From the NCBI GenBank assembly GCA_037783545.1, contig JBBELK010000451.1, forward strand, positions 1,488,001-1,552,000: a stretch of 64,000 nt of DNA, in the 5' to 3' direction. This document shows, piece by piece, positions 11,807 to 24,200 of this stretch. Under the pieces are notes generated by a model that did no database searches, was not told the origin of the DNA, and saw only the letters and a program-made list of their open reading frames with translations. The translations under genes were made by a program, and so were the position numbers. Position 1 is the stretch's first letter, and every line of letters starts with the position of its first letter. The DNA is from Henricia sp. BOLD:AAB3569. Lineage: Eukaryota; Echinodermata; Asteroidea; Spinulosida; Echinasteridae.

Positions 11807-12225
11807 TCAATGACTACTTGAAGTATGATCGAACACATTACCCGGGGATAACGTGCTCGCCAATCGCGTCCACAGCTCGCGTTTACACGGTCGCAGTCGT
11901 CGCAACGTCTGCAAGAAATCATTAAACTGCGCCATCCCGCCTGGTGCCATGACGAACGCCTTTTGCGCGCTCTGCACCACGTTGATGAAGTCGTCGTACT
12001 CCGCTTGCGTCACGTGGTACATGCGTTGATGGATGCACTGTATGTACATCTGAACGCATTTCTGGACGATCGGGCCGAGCACTGGTGAGCGTAGGTTGGC
12101 TTGAATCGGCGTGTGGTTGCTTGAAGCGAGATAATGCGCAGCTTCCCATGCTATTGTGTGAAGGACGAACGGACTGACTACGACATTCAAGACACAGGCA
12201 CAGAACTGGTGCAAATAGCTGGAAC
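11807..12225 (-). CDS. ZSWIM8: ZSWIM8 terminal exon 17 (residues 1770-1908)
   Basis: It encodes LHQFCACVLNVVVSPFVL, then VTQAEYDDFINVVQSAQKAF, GGMAQFNDFLQTLRR and KRELWTRL, with TGA at 11809-11807. It aligns to the very C-terminus of vertebrate ZSWIM8. Confidence 0.94.
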
Positions 12226-15200
12226 CTGAAATGAACCAAAAATATTCAGATCAGATACTTGCCAGTGAAAACCCCAATTTGGCTAAGCTACACCCACATA
12301 CACATGACTGGGGCCAATTTCGAAGAGCCGCTTAGTAGCCTATTTTCTGTTAACCGAGCATCAGGCTATTTCATAGACAATGTTAACGGTAAGCAATTGG
12401 AAATGTGTCTTAACTGCAGAGCCAAACTTTGCTTAAGATAGTGACGCAACAATGGCTGTTTCCCAGCCAGCACGAGCATGTTTAAGCACACCGTGACTGT
12501 GACATAACGACCTGTTAGAGAAACCAAGAACGACTTGTCTGCTATAGTAAGCACGTCTTTTTCGCTAATTCTAAGCGGCTCTATGAAATTGGGCCCAGGG
12601 TTATTGTGCCAGGAACGAAATGAAATAATTGATAAGACCATAATAATTACCGCTGATTATGCTGTGTTCATAACAGGCTAAAATTGTTTAACTAAAATAC
12701 CATATATAGACTGCTTTCTGTAACATGATATTTGTGAAATTCTGGGTGTTACGTTCCACATACACGCGCACACCAACTGACGCACACAGAAATATGTAAA
12801 ATAAACACCCATCCATACATGTTTGTTTTTGTTCAAAAGTACTGCATGCACACATATTTTGAATTATTGATAATGTGCTCATCTTCTAAAAGCGAAAGTG
12901 TTTTTTTAATTTGATTCGCAGCATATAATCCTGAAGAAAGACATTTTGTGTTATTCAGCGCAACGGCCATGGCGCAACAACCAAAAGCAACAGAGGTGAG
13001 GTAAGTGCAACCAATTTGCTTATCTCACTCATTTTTCTGGTTAGCACTTGGGGCCACGTGGGTCATCAAATGCCACACAATAGCGGAAGGCATGATATGT
13101 CACCAAAAAACTGTATATAAGGGATTTCAGAAGAAAACTTACCAAGTCTTTTGGATATTTCCAACAACCACTTGATGTCCTCTCCGTAGGGTGGATTGGG
13201 CGAAAACCTCGCTTGAGTCCTCTCATCATGCACCCTCCTCGCCAAAGTATCAATCGCTAGCATTCCTACCCTGTACGCCGCGTCCAAATAGAACAGTCCT
13301 GTGTGTTGGTGTGGGCCTAGGGGACCAACCACTTGCTGGAGAGGGGGGTTTTGCTGAGGGGGGTTCTGTGGGGGCGCTTGCATCGGTGCTTGCCTTGTGT
13401 GCATAACTGGAAGTGGGTAGCTGCCATGAGCTCCACGAAGTGCGCCCACCTGGGGTACTTGGGCAGGAAACTGATTTGGAATCGGAAGCGGCATGCCCTG
13501 GGGGATGGGGTTGGTGGCGGAATACGGGCACGTCGAGTAGTACGGTGGGCACTGATGCACTGCATTCCAATGCACATTAGATTGCAATTGTCTATGATCT
13601 GGTGCCCCGTGTCGGCTGTGCGGCAACGCAGGGTAACCTTGGAATGTTCCGGGTATCCTCGGCAAATACGACGGATCAACTTGTATATACTCGGAACATC
13701 CGGGATGATAGACTAACGGAACTTGTACGGCTTGTGGAATGCGCGCTACACCGTACGGTAACAGCACAGGGCTGACCATGGCCGCATTTGGCGCAACGCT
13801 CACCGCGACTGAATACGGTACAATTTGGCTGTTCTCTGTTGTCGGCGACGTGTTGCGTCCGGTCGGCTGGTGGTGGCTTTCAGCACCGCCCTCGTTTTGT
13901 CGCGCACGACGATTGTTGGATGCCCCCAACATGTTGTCGTGTAGCCATTCCCATTGGTGAGCCACGTTAAAGAGAACATCAGGGTATACGTCACCTCCCT
14001 TCGTCGCGCTTTCGACAGCCAGGCAAGCCTTGGCCAGCATTTGGTAATCCTGTTCCTTGCACTGCAAACAGAAACAAAGACAAATCTGTGAAACTACAAA
14101 GTTCTGAAATATTTTATAAACTTTGCACCTGTTAAACTTTTTACCCCGAATGAATGCAGTATTTGGTGTGGTGCCTAATCACCACATAAATGAATTAACC
14201 AAACATGAGACTCGAACCCGAGACCTCTGACACACCGTGCAGATGCTCTACCAGCTGAGTTTTGAGGCACACTCACTCAGGTCTTCCCTACGAACCCAAC
14301 TTTTGCTCTCAGTGTTGCATGGAGGCCATAATCATATGGTCCTCATTGGGATTCAAACCCAAGACCTCGGTTACACTGAGCTAATGCTCTACCAGCTGAG
14401 CTTTTAGCCAGAGTGATAATACGCCCTCAGATTTTCCCCAAGACCTCTGACACACCAGCTGAGCTATTAGACACAGTGGTATACACCCTCAGATTTCCCC
14501 AAGACCTCTGTTGCACCGAGGTGATGCTCTACCAGCTGAGCTTTTAGCCACAGTGGTATATTCCCTCAGGTTTCCCCAAGACCTCTGACACACCAGGCAG
14601 ATGCTTTACCAGCTGAGCTATGAGACACAGTGGTATACTCCCTCAGGTTTTCCCTAAGAACCCAACTTATTTTCTCTCGATGTTGCATGGATGCCCAACC
14701 GAGCAAAGTAACAAATGCAGTATTATAAATGTATAGTGTCTAATCACCATGGGAATTACAAATAGTAATAATAATGGTGGACTCTACAGCGCACATGTCT
14801 ACCCCACAGGGTACTCCTGCACCGTTGCCATTATTACCGCTGCCATCAGGAAATCACCAGAACCGTTTCACTTCGCCAAGGCGCATTACCCTAAACAGCT
14901 CCCCAATATCGCTTGGTTTAACGGGGCAACTGCGATTAAGTGTCCTACCCACGCAGACACACACGTTGGCTCAAGTGGGGCTCGAACCCATAACCCCTCG
15001 ATCACGACCACGCCTGTGTACCCACTAGACCGCACGTCCAATTTGTAATGGCGAAGTAAGTTATACATACTTGTGTCAAAGCCCTGTTGACCTCCGCAGG
15101 GTTCAGCGCATGGGCGTGCCTCAAACATGACAGGGCCAACTCGGCCGCTGTGCGGACCATGTTAGGGTCCATCCCGCGAGATGCTTTGTCAGCCAATGAG

Positions 15201-18200
15201 GCGGCCTCTGTGGGTGTCAGGTGACCTTCCCATGTGTCCACCAGCATGCCGATAGCCGCACTTCCAATCTCCATCGCTTGACCTAAAAAAGGAATTAAAC
15301 GCGATCGCCAAAACATGTTTCTTGTAACTCGAACCTATCATATCAACTTAAAGCCACATTACATCATTTGCATGTACCCAAAATTTTACCTCACGAGTTG
15401 ACAACAAAAACCTGATTAAAGTGTTGATAGCAATGGTAACAAACACCACATGTTTTTTTCCCGTGTAAAATGGTACCTTTGTTGGAGAAATTGCCAGCCG
15501 AAGTGGTTTAATTTAAAAACGTTGTTTGCTAACAACTTTTTACCATTCATTCATATATATACAAAAACCATGAAAGGATTTTTCAGGTTTTCTGAAGTAT
15601 TACTGCATCTGTGTGGCTGAAATTTCTACAAGGCAGTTTATCAACATTATTCTTTAGTTATGTAATGCTGCTGTTTCTGTTTTGATTCTGTTGTTTAAGG
15701 AACACAAGATTACGTCTTTCATTCTTGTCTGTCCTAAATGCTGATATTTATACAGTGCATATAGCACTCCACATTATTACCCCTGGTCATTGGGCTCAAA
15801 CAAATCTGACTTACCTGTGATCCACGATACATGCGACGAATACGTCCGCGAAAGCCAGTTGGGCGTCACCGCATTATGCAGCCATAGTGCGTAGAGCCCA
15901 ATCTCGAACGCACACAGGTGCAGACCACGATGCGGGCCGGCGTGATTAGCATTAGCCGAGGGTTGTGTGAACAGGGACGTGCTGCTCGATCCGCCGGCTT
16001 TTGTTAGTACCGTACGGGCGAGCTCGAAGTAGAAATGTGCCGATGCCTCACTAGGTTGGTTAGGTAGGGATGGCATTGCGTCACTGCGACCACCTTTATT
16101 TCCGGTTTTCCTACGATTTAAAAATTGAAATCACAAAAACATCTTTAGGCCATTTCCGCTCAAACTCCGTGTAATCCATAATCAAACCCCCTGTTAAACA
16201 TCGTATAGTCGCCTTTATTGTTCAGTTCACTCACAAGTCAGGCTGACCCTGGGAAATCTGGGCCTCAAGCCAAGCCCCATTCATTTATGTACCCTGCATA
16301 ATAGAAGCTATCAATCATCCTACTTCTGGCCCAGTGACACGATAAACAGCTGTTTGCAACCAATGGCCTGACAGAGAAATAGCCCCAGGTACAGCGCTTT
16401 CGGAGTCTCCCCTTTGAGTCCCCCTGTAATTTTAAGCAGGGTGATTCTTTGAGGGTTAAGTGAGACTGCCTGTGGGCCTACACATACCTAATTCCCTTCG
16501 AATTTGGCGTTGAACTCCTGGAGTCTACTCCTTGGTTATCGGAAGCTGGAGATGGGCCCACTCTGAGCCAAGGGGATGCTGGCACCAACCTGTTGAAAAG
16601 AGGAAAAAATGCAGTAGGGTACAGTATGTTGTGCAATTGATGCACTTACAAGATTGCTGATTCCCTTCGCAAAACCGAGGGGGAAATTACACCTCTAAGC
16701 GACAAATTTATTTTGAACAAAGTGGCAGAATGGTTCAGGTCATCGACTTCCAATATTCCCCGGTGTCTCTGGCCATTGGCTGCCAATGGCGCCACCCACC
16801 TATGTATCTCGATGTTTAGCCTACGGGTTGCAATTTGAAGTTCATTAAATCCATTAAATAAAATAATTAAAATTAAAATAATAATTTCATAGACGTTTTA
16901 ACATTTTGTTGTGCAAGTACTTACCCTTCCGCTTCTCGAACCTTCGGCCTAGTTCCCAACGTCGCCTGCTCGGCTGAGCTACTGGAGCTGATTGAATCAC
17001 TAGAGTTGCCACTACTACCGCTGTCACTCCCCGGACCGTGATACCGCCCCCAGCCGCCTAGCGGAACGCGACGGCCCATAGTGGGGGAATTATCGCTTGA
17101 TGTGGTCTCAGGGGCACTGCTGTCAATGGCTGCCATGCCTTGGTCAGATAAAAATCATGAACAACAATTACTTTCATCTCTTGAACCCATTTCAAATCAT
17201 CCTTCTGTAGCTTTTTTTCTCTACAGATACCACTATAGTAGAAGATAGTGTTGAGTAATGTTCCTTGTCAAGGTCAATAACCAAAGTTATCCAATAGTAG
17301 CCATCCTTACTGAACACAAGATTTGAAAGAGGATGAGTCAAGCTATGAGTACATGCCTGTCAATTGAGAGTGTGTTTGCAGAAACTTGAATTTCACTGAG
17401 TTGAATATGGAAGCAATACATGTACAGGGCGTTTGGAGGAAAAAGCCGCAGGGCAGTTTTGGGCGCTTTGAGGACCAATGGGTTAAGTATAATTTTTGCA
17501 AATGATATAATTGACCTTTAAAAAAAAAAACAGCTGCGTACCTTTGCTCCTTTTTTGGTTCTTTCCAAAGATCTTCTCCCACGGCATGTAATTGCCACTT
17601 CTCGCCCTGCCACCTCTAGCCTGTGACTGCCGCCACTGGTCTATGTCCGGACCCATCCCTGAAGACGCTCCCTGTTCCTCATTCCATCTGGTTGCAACTG
17701 CAGAGGATGCAGCAGGTTGTTGCAGTGGGGGCGATCGCTCGGGCGAAGACGCAACTGATTTCTCCCGTGATATCGGGAGATTGCTGTCGCTCGCAGGGCC
17801 GGGTGACAATCCTGCCTTTCCAGAACTGGCCGCGCTTGATTCTAATTGGACGTTACAAGCGGCAGCAGCTTTACTGAGTCGGCCAACAGAGGGCGGGCTT
17901 GTCGCTGGTACACCACCACCTCCGGTTTCGTTCTTTGGACTTCGATTTTGACCCGGCCGGGGAGTTTCGTGTCGTACATTACTCGTTGTCGATGATAAGT
18001 TACTATGAATAACTTCTTGTTGCAAGGAGCTTCGGGACTGCTGGATCGGTTGGGACGAGCGTTGTGTCTTGGGGCCTTGTTTATCCAAGAGAGCATCCAA
18101 AATCTAAAACCACAAGTTTCATTTAATAAAACAGGCTACCTGGCAATTCACTGAGCACTGCCACTTGAAACATACGGGGAATCTAATAGAAGGCACAGAG

Positions 18201-21200
18201 ATATACGCTCTTTATACTGACTCAGCTATTAATTTAAGAACTAAAAATCTATTCCCCAAAAGAAGAATAGACTTTATTAGGTTTAACTCATACCAGGGTT
18301 AACAGTCGTTAAGGTATGCGTAAGGTAAGCAATTCACAATTGACTGGTGTTCTGCTGCTCTTGCTAAGAACCCAAGTTGACATACAATTTTCACTATTAA
18401 TCCATTTTTCTAAAGCAAACAAATTTTGGATAAAGGGGCAGTCCAAAGTTGTCAACATTTTCACAGTTCTACAGAGCGTACATGTATTTGTCAAGATCCC
18501 CTTCCCCCTCTCCGAAATACATGTACTACTTACATGTATAACATTTCTGTCACTACCATGAAATGTCAAAATTTTACAGTGCATGTAAAGTCCTATGCAG
18601 CCGTCGAAGCCCTCCCCCTTTCTACACTTTTTAGAACCGTAAAAATGTGGGCAGCCCCTAAGCAATTTTTTACTGCTAAACAGCTTTATGAAAATGGCTC
18701 TTGTGCTTACCCTTCTTAATTTATTCTGATCATCTTTGTAGTGAACTAACAACGTAGTGCCGAGTTCCCCTTTCTGTCGACGAACTCCCTCGCACAACAG
18801 TGGGTGTTCCGACTCGGCGACATTGATCTTAACAGCGAGAGCCGCGACAGCAGCATCAAAGCCTAGTTTCTCGTCGGTCGGAAGGCGGTCTCGGGACGCG
18901 ACCATGCGATTGTGGGAACGGCCAAGGGACGATGTCGGACCTGAAGCAGGAAAACCGAAAAAAATCGTAAGTAGAAAATTGGCAATCGAACCCTTGACTA
19001 CTTGAATTAATTGTTCCTTGGTCTTTTGAAACCGAAAGGTTTGCTGTGCGAATGCTAGTCAACATTTCAGGACAAACTATGCCCACAGAAAATTGGACCC
19101 AATCAGAATCACCGATGCAAAGAATTGATGATATCCACTTTCTGATTGGCTACTTAAAGTCACATGATTAAAAAAGAAAGCACCTGTCTCTCTGCACAGC
19201 AAACCCTTTGATTTCCAAAGATTGTGGCTTATCAAAATTTGCAAAAAAACCCACATTATTTTATGAAATAAAAAGACAGTGAATCAACTTAATGATCTTA
19301 ATGACATTTGTAAATTCCGAACCATTTGGAGAAGAATTTATTTTTTTCCCCTTTTTTACATACTTAACATTTCTGTGTTCCTCTCGCAAATACACTATTA
19401 TTACATGGATACTGGAAAAGAACAGCGTTAATGTTAAATTATGCAACCCGCACTTACCGGGAAGACAAAGCGCGTCAAATATGAAGAGAGCCAATAACGC
19501 GGCACTTCTCAGCACTAGAGTGCCCTCGTGGAGGTCCTGCGCCAACTGGCGTATCGTGGTCAACTCAGCAAGCGTGAGCGGTAGACGCTTTAGGAGGGTC
19601 ACCAGATCCGAATCTTGATTGGCCAGTTTGACCTGTCAAACAAAAAGCATATTCATTCTTAAAGCATGCATTTTGAATTATGTTAATGTCTGATCAAAAA
19701 AGGTTAAATTGACCTCTTTTAAATGACGTCGCTGCCTAAAACTGCCACGCGCATCGGGATCTTGAGCGTACATTTTTGTGATGCGCATCAGCTGCGCTTT
19801 AATTTAAACAAATATGGTTAACCCCTTGATGACAGAAAACTTCATGTCGGAGCTAAATAAGTGCATGTTCAGTTCTTTCTTAACACACTATTATAAAAGC
19901 GTGCTCAAATGGGATTCTAACCCAAGACGACCTTTCTAATTAGAAAATAGTTTAACACATCTTTTCACGGAAGCAGTTTTTAAATGTCCCCTGATTAAGT
20001 TTTATGAAAGGTATGGGCCTTTTGGGCCTTTTTGAAATTCGAACCTGAGACCTCTGACTCACTGGGCAGATGCTCTACCAGCTGAGCTATAAGGCACAGT
20101 GTTATACTCTCTCACGTTTTCCTTCAAAACCTTGGTGTTGCATAGCAACAAATACATATTTTGGTATGGTGCCTAATCCTCGGTATTTTAATTCAAAATC
20201 CTCCAATTTCATTAAAATTAATATAAAATTGGAAAGGGACAATATAAAGTGCCTTGCCCAAGGACACAATGCAGCATTCTTAAGACATGTAGACAGACCG
20301 CTAAACTGAAACATACCTCAAGTGCTTTTGTGGACGCCGGTTGCCGTGGCAATTCCAATCCAAACATTCCAATCTTGAATGCCAAATGATGACAGTCGGG
20401 TTGTTCAGATAGCACGCTACACAAAAAGCCAGCTTTGGCCAGGGTCATGGTTGATAGTGTACTCTGTTGGTGAATGTGTTTCTTTCGTGCCTGATAAACG
20501 AAAAATATGCAAGGCATTTGGGATGTTAACAAAAATATACTGTGACAGAAAAAAATCACGAATGCTACCATATTTTATCGGTTAGTAACTTAAATGACTC
20601 TCTCTCTTGTGGCAGGGCTGCCTGCACCAGCTTTTGTAAGAGCCACTGAGGCAGGGTGCACCACTCCCTGAGCTCCTGTACTTCCAGGGCTATTTGAGAA
20701 ACGAGCAGCTCCTGAGGTCAGCTCATCCCACGCAGGCTTAATCAGTTGAAAATGTTATAGTACACCATGCAATCAAAATATCTCACTTTTGGGAGATGTG
20801 TGGTTCTGAAAAGAACTGGTTGGTTTGAAAAATGGATTTTCAAAGAGCCTTCAACAACAGGATTCTCCAAGAAACCGAAAATGTCACATTTCATTGCTGT
20901 GGGAATCACTTTGTTAGACCTGGACGAAATCAATGAAACAGAACAGTCTTGCACACGATTTCAAATTGGTCGATCAGTGCCTTGTTAATCCACAAGTTCA
21001 CTGTATTCAACAAACTTCTATTCTGATCAAGAAATGATTTTTCAAGAAAATTGTGTTTCTTTTTTGGAGAGAATATGTGTGTTTAAAGGCACAGGCTCGT
21101 CAGCAATGCACGCGCGCCAAATTCGTGCCACGAAATACGCAGCTCCATGCCTTTTCTATGGAGCTGCATAATTTATGGCACAAATTTGGCGCGCGCGCAT

Positions 21201-24200
21201 TGCTGACGAGCCTGTGCCTTTAAGTTTATCAGCATGGGAGTGCAAGAGACTTACCCTGTTGGAAAGGTTAGGGGTGGGTGGCCTGTCGAGTTCTGGGGGA
21301 TTGAATAACATTTCCTCAGCTAATTCGATGGCCAACTTGCAAGCATGCCTGGTGTAGCCGTGAGCATGTAGCGCTTCAGCTCGGGAAAACATGATCTGGA
21401 AAATATCAGAGTACAAAATATAGATTATCAAGATGTCTCCAGTGCCAACACAAGACCTCAAAATTACTTGGAAATTTGTTTCGAGTCTTCACATGTATTT
21501 GATAATTTAAACTTGAGGGTAGTTTAAAGTTGCCAACATTTTCACTATTCTAGAGTAGAAAGGGGGAGGGGTCGAGGGCTGCATAGGACTTTACATACGC
21601 TGTAAAATGTTAACATTTCATGGTACTGACGGACAAATGATGGTAAGCAGTATTTGGGGGGGAAGGAGAGGGATTTAAAAAATACTACTCTCTGTAGAAC
21701 TGTACAAATATTGACTACTTTGGATGGCCCTTTACCTCAATTTTGTCATCCATTTTTTTGATTCCAGCAAACGGATTTGGGACGTCGCTCTTTTTCTTTG
21801 GTGCCTGCTCAGCCAGTTTGGCTTTGGTGTCGTAGAAATACACCTGGTATTCGTCCGCCGAGTTCCTCCGTTCGCTCTCATCATTTTTGACTTCTTGGTT
21901 GCCGTGGTTACTGGCATCAAGCGACGAATCAGAATCCGGCTGCTGGCTCTTGGACGGAGGCTCAAGCCCAACATCCGCCGAGTCTGCCGACTCGCTCCGC
22001 TCTAAATTGTTTAGTTTTGCTTTGCGCTTGCCACCAGGTCTTGGGGTTTCCCTGGTATCTGTGCTTGCGACAGGTGTCTCAGCACCTGATTGGCTAGTCT
22101 TTAACGAGGCAACCCCACCTTCTGCACTTGCTACTTTAGGACAGGTGTATTCTGCATTCTGAATATCGGAATCCGTGTCTTCTGATCGGCTTGAGCTAAG
22201 CACACGCTGGTCATCAACTCCTGAACTACTGCTAGTAATGGATTCGGAGGAACTTAGCCTGTGTAGCTCATTAATTAAACCATTTGAAACGTCCCTCAGC
22301 TTCGAGGCTACCTCTGCTGTATTGGTACAGTCCGACTCCTCAGTCCTGATTGGAGCTTTAGCGTGGGTTGGTCTATTTTGGTTGGGATCAAGGGTAGTCC
22401 TTTTGGGGGATGGTTGTTTTGTAGAATCGACCCTGTCTTTTTTTGGTTCGGCATGTGTGACGCCTTCGATGGGATAATCCTGCCAGTCCATTAAACACGC
22501 TTCGATCGCCGACTTGAACCCAGAGAAAACCTCGATGTCTACGCGGCGAACGTTAGTCACGTTACCTGCGTTGTTTGCGAAGTTCGGGCCGCGACCCTTC
22601 CGGACTTTTTCAATGACCTGCAGGTGCCACTTGCGCAGTTCCTCCTGCAACTCGTTGAGCTCTCCGTCTGTGATTGACGGATTAAGCGCCACTAAACGCC
22701 ACAGGGACACGATCTCGTCGCACATGCTCGCGCAGGCATGCTGCGCAACAGCAGTTGTGCTGTTACTGTTGGCGCGGTGACCGTGGTTGCCGTGGTGCGA
22801 ATGTAGGGCAGAGGTCCGTGTGCTGAACCACCAAACAACAATCTAAACAAATGACAAAAACACTAAAGTATTAATACTTAGAAATGTAATGGTGGATACT
22901 CCTGGTGCTGTTGCCATTATTATCGCTGCCATCAGGAAATCACCAGAACCATTTACATGTAGCTTCAACTAGGTGGCTGTCTGGCCAAGGCACACAACCC
23001 TATCAGCACTTAGATTGTGGCATTCCCCCTGCAGGATACTCCTGGCGCTGTTGCCATTATTATCACTGCCATCAGGGAATCACCAGAACCATTACGCTTC
23101 AAATAGGTGGCTGCCTGGCCAAGATTGTGGCATTCCCCCTAACAGCTCCCCAAATATCACTCAAGTTCATGAGGCAATTGAGATTAAGTATCTTGCCCAG
23201 GGACACAAACATGTTGGCACAAGTGAGGCTCGAACCCACACCCTCTCAATAATAAGCTCAGTTGTATACCCACTAGACCACATGGCCTTTATTTCATCAT
23301 CACCTTTTTGTAGTCTTTCATTCCTACTGATAATTCTGTATTTCTTCGAATTTATTTGGCCCACAACTTTGGGATAACCTTTAAAAATCTACAATCCAAG
23401 AACTCACCTGATCACAGATAATGCACTCCTCAGTCAGTATTTTCAGGAGGTTGATAGCATTATTATCCCGTCTGCGACACATTTCCCGGACAATGGAAAG
23501 TAGATTCCAAATGCCTTCTGGCTCCCTTCCTCTCAACGGCCGCAAGAGATTGGTCCATTCGGCAGCCGCTTGAGGTGCGTTGGACGACAGGTACAGGGAG
23601 GTTACATCGCTACAGATGAAGACGTAAAAAAAGACAGTGTTAAGTTTGGAGTCGGGATTAGGCAGTGGGCCAAATGTGAGAAACATATGGTCCTAAGAAA
23701 AAAATGGTAGAAGTGGTACAAAGACTCTCATAGGTCAGATAGTCGAGCATCTGCCGGTGTGTCAGAGGTCTTGGGGAAAACCTGAGGGAGGATACCACAG
23801 TGCCTCATAGCTCAGCTGGTAGAGCATCTGCCTGGTGTGTCAGAGGTCTTGATGAAAACCTGAGGGAATATACCACAGTGCCTCATAGCTGAGCTGGTAG
23901 GGCATCTGCCTGGTGTGTCGGAGGTCTTAGGGGAAAACCTGAGGAAGTGTACCACTGTGTCTTGTAGCTCAGCTGGTAAAGCATCTGCTCGGCGAGTCAG
24001 AGGTCTCGGGTTCAAATCCAGATAAGGCCCTTACGATTTTTCTCTCATCCCGTGTTTGGTAATAGTAAAATTAAAATTGACCAACAAACTTGCCAGCACA
24101 AATCATTTATAGAAAGGTCTGAATACCACAATTCATGGAAAAACAGTGGATTTTTGGTTCTGCTTGAATGCACTCTCACCTGAATACAATAGGCGTGGGG

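Noticed and set aside
13191..13970. Several open frames on the plus strand and in other minus frames
   Set aside because: They are shadows of ZSWIM8 exon 16, whose long GC-rich coding sequence keeps other frames open.
17592..17951. 119-codon plus-strand frame
   Set aside because: It is antisense to ZSWIM8 exon 11 and has no independent evidence.
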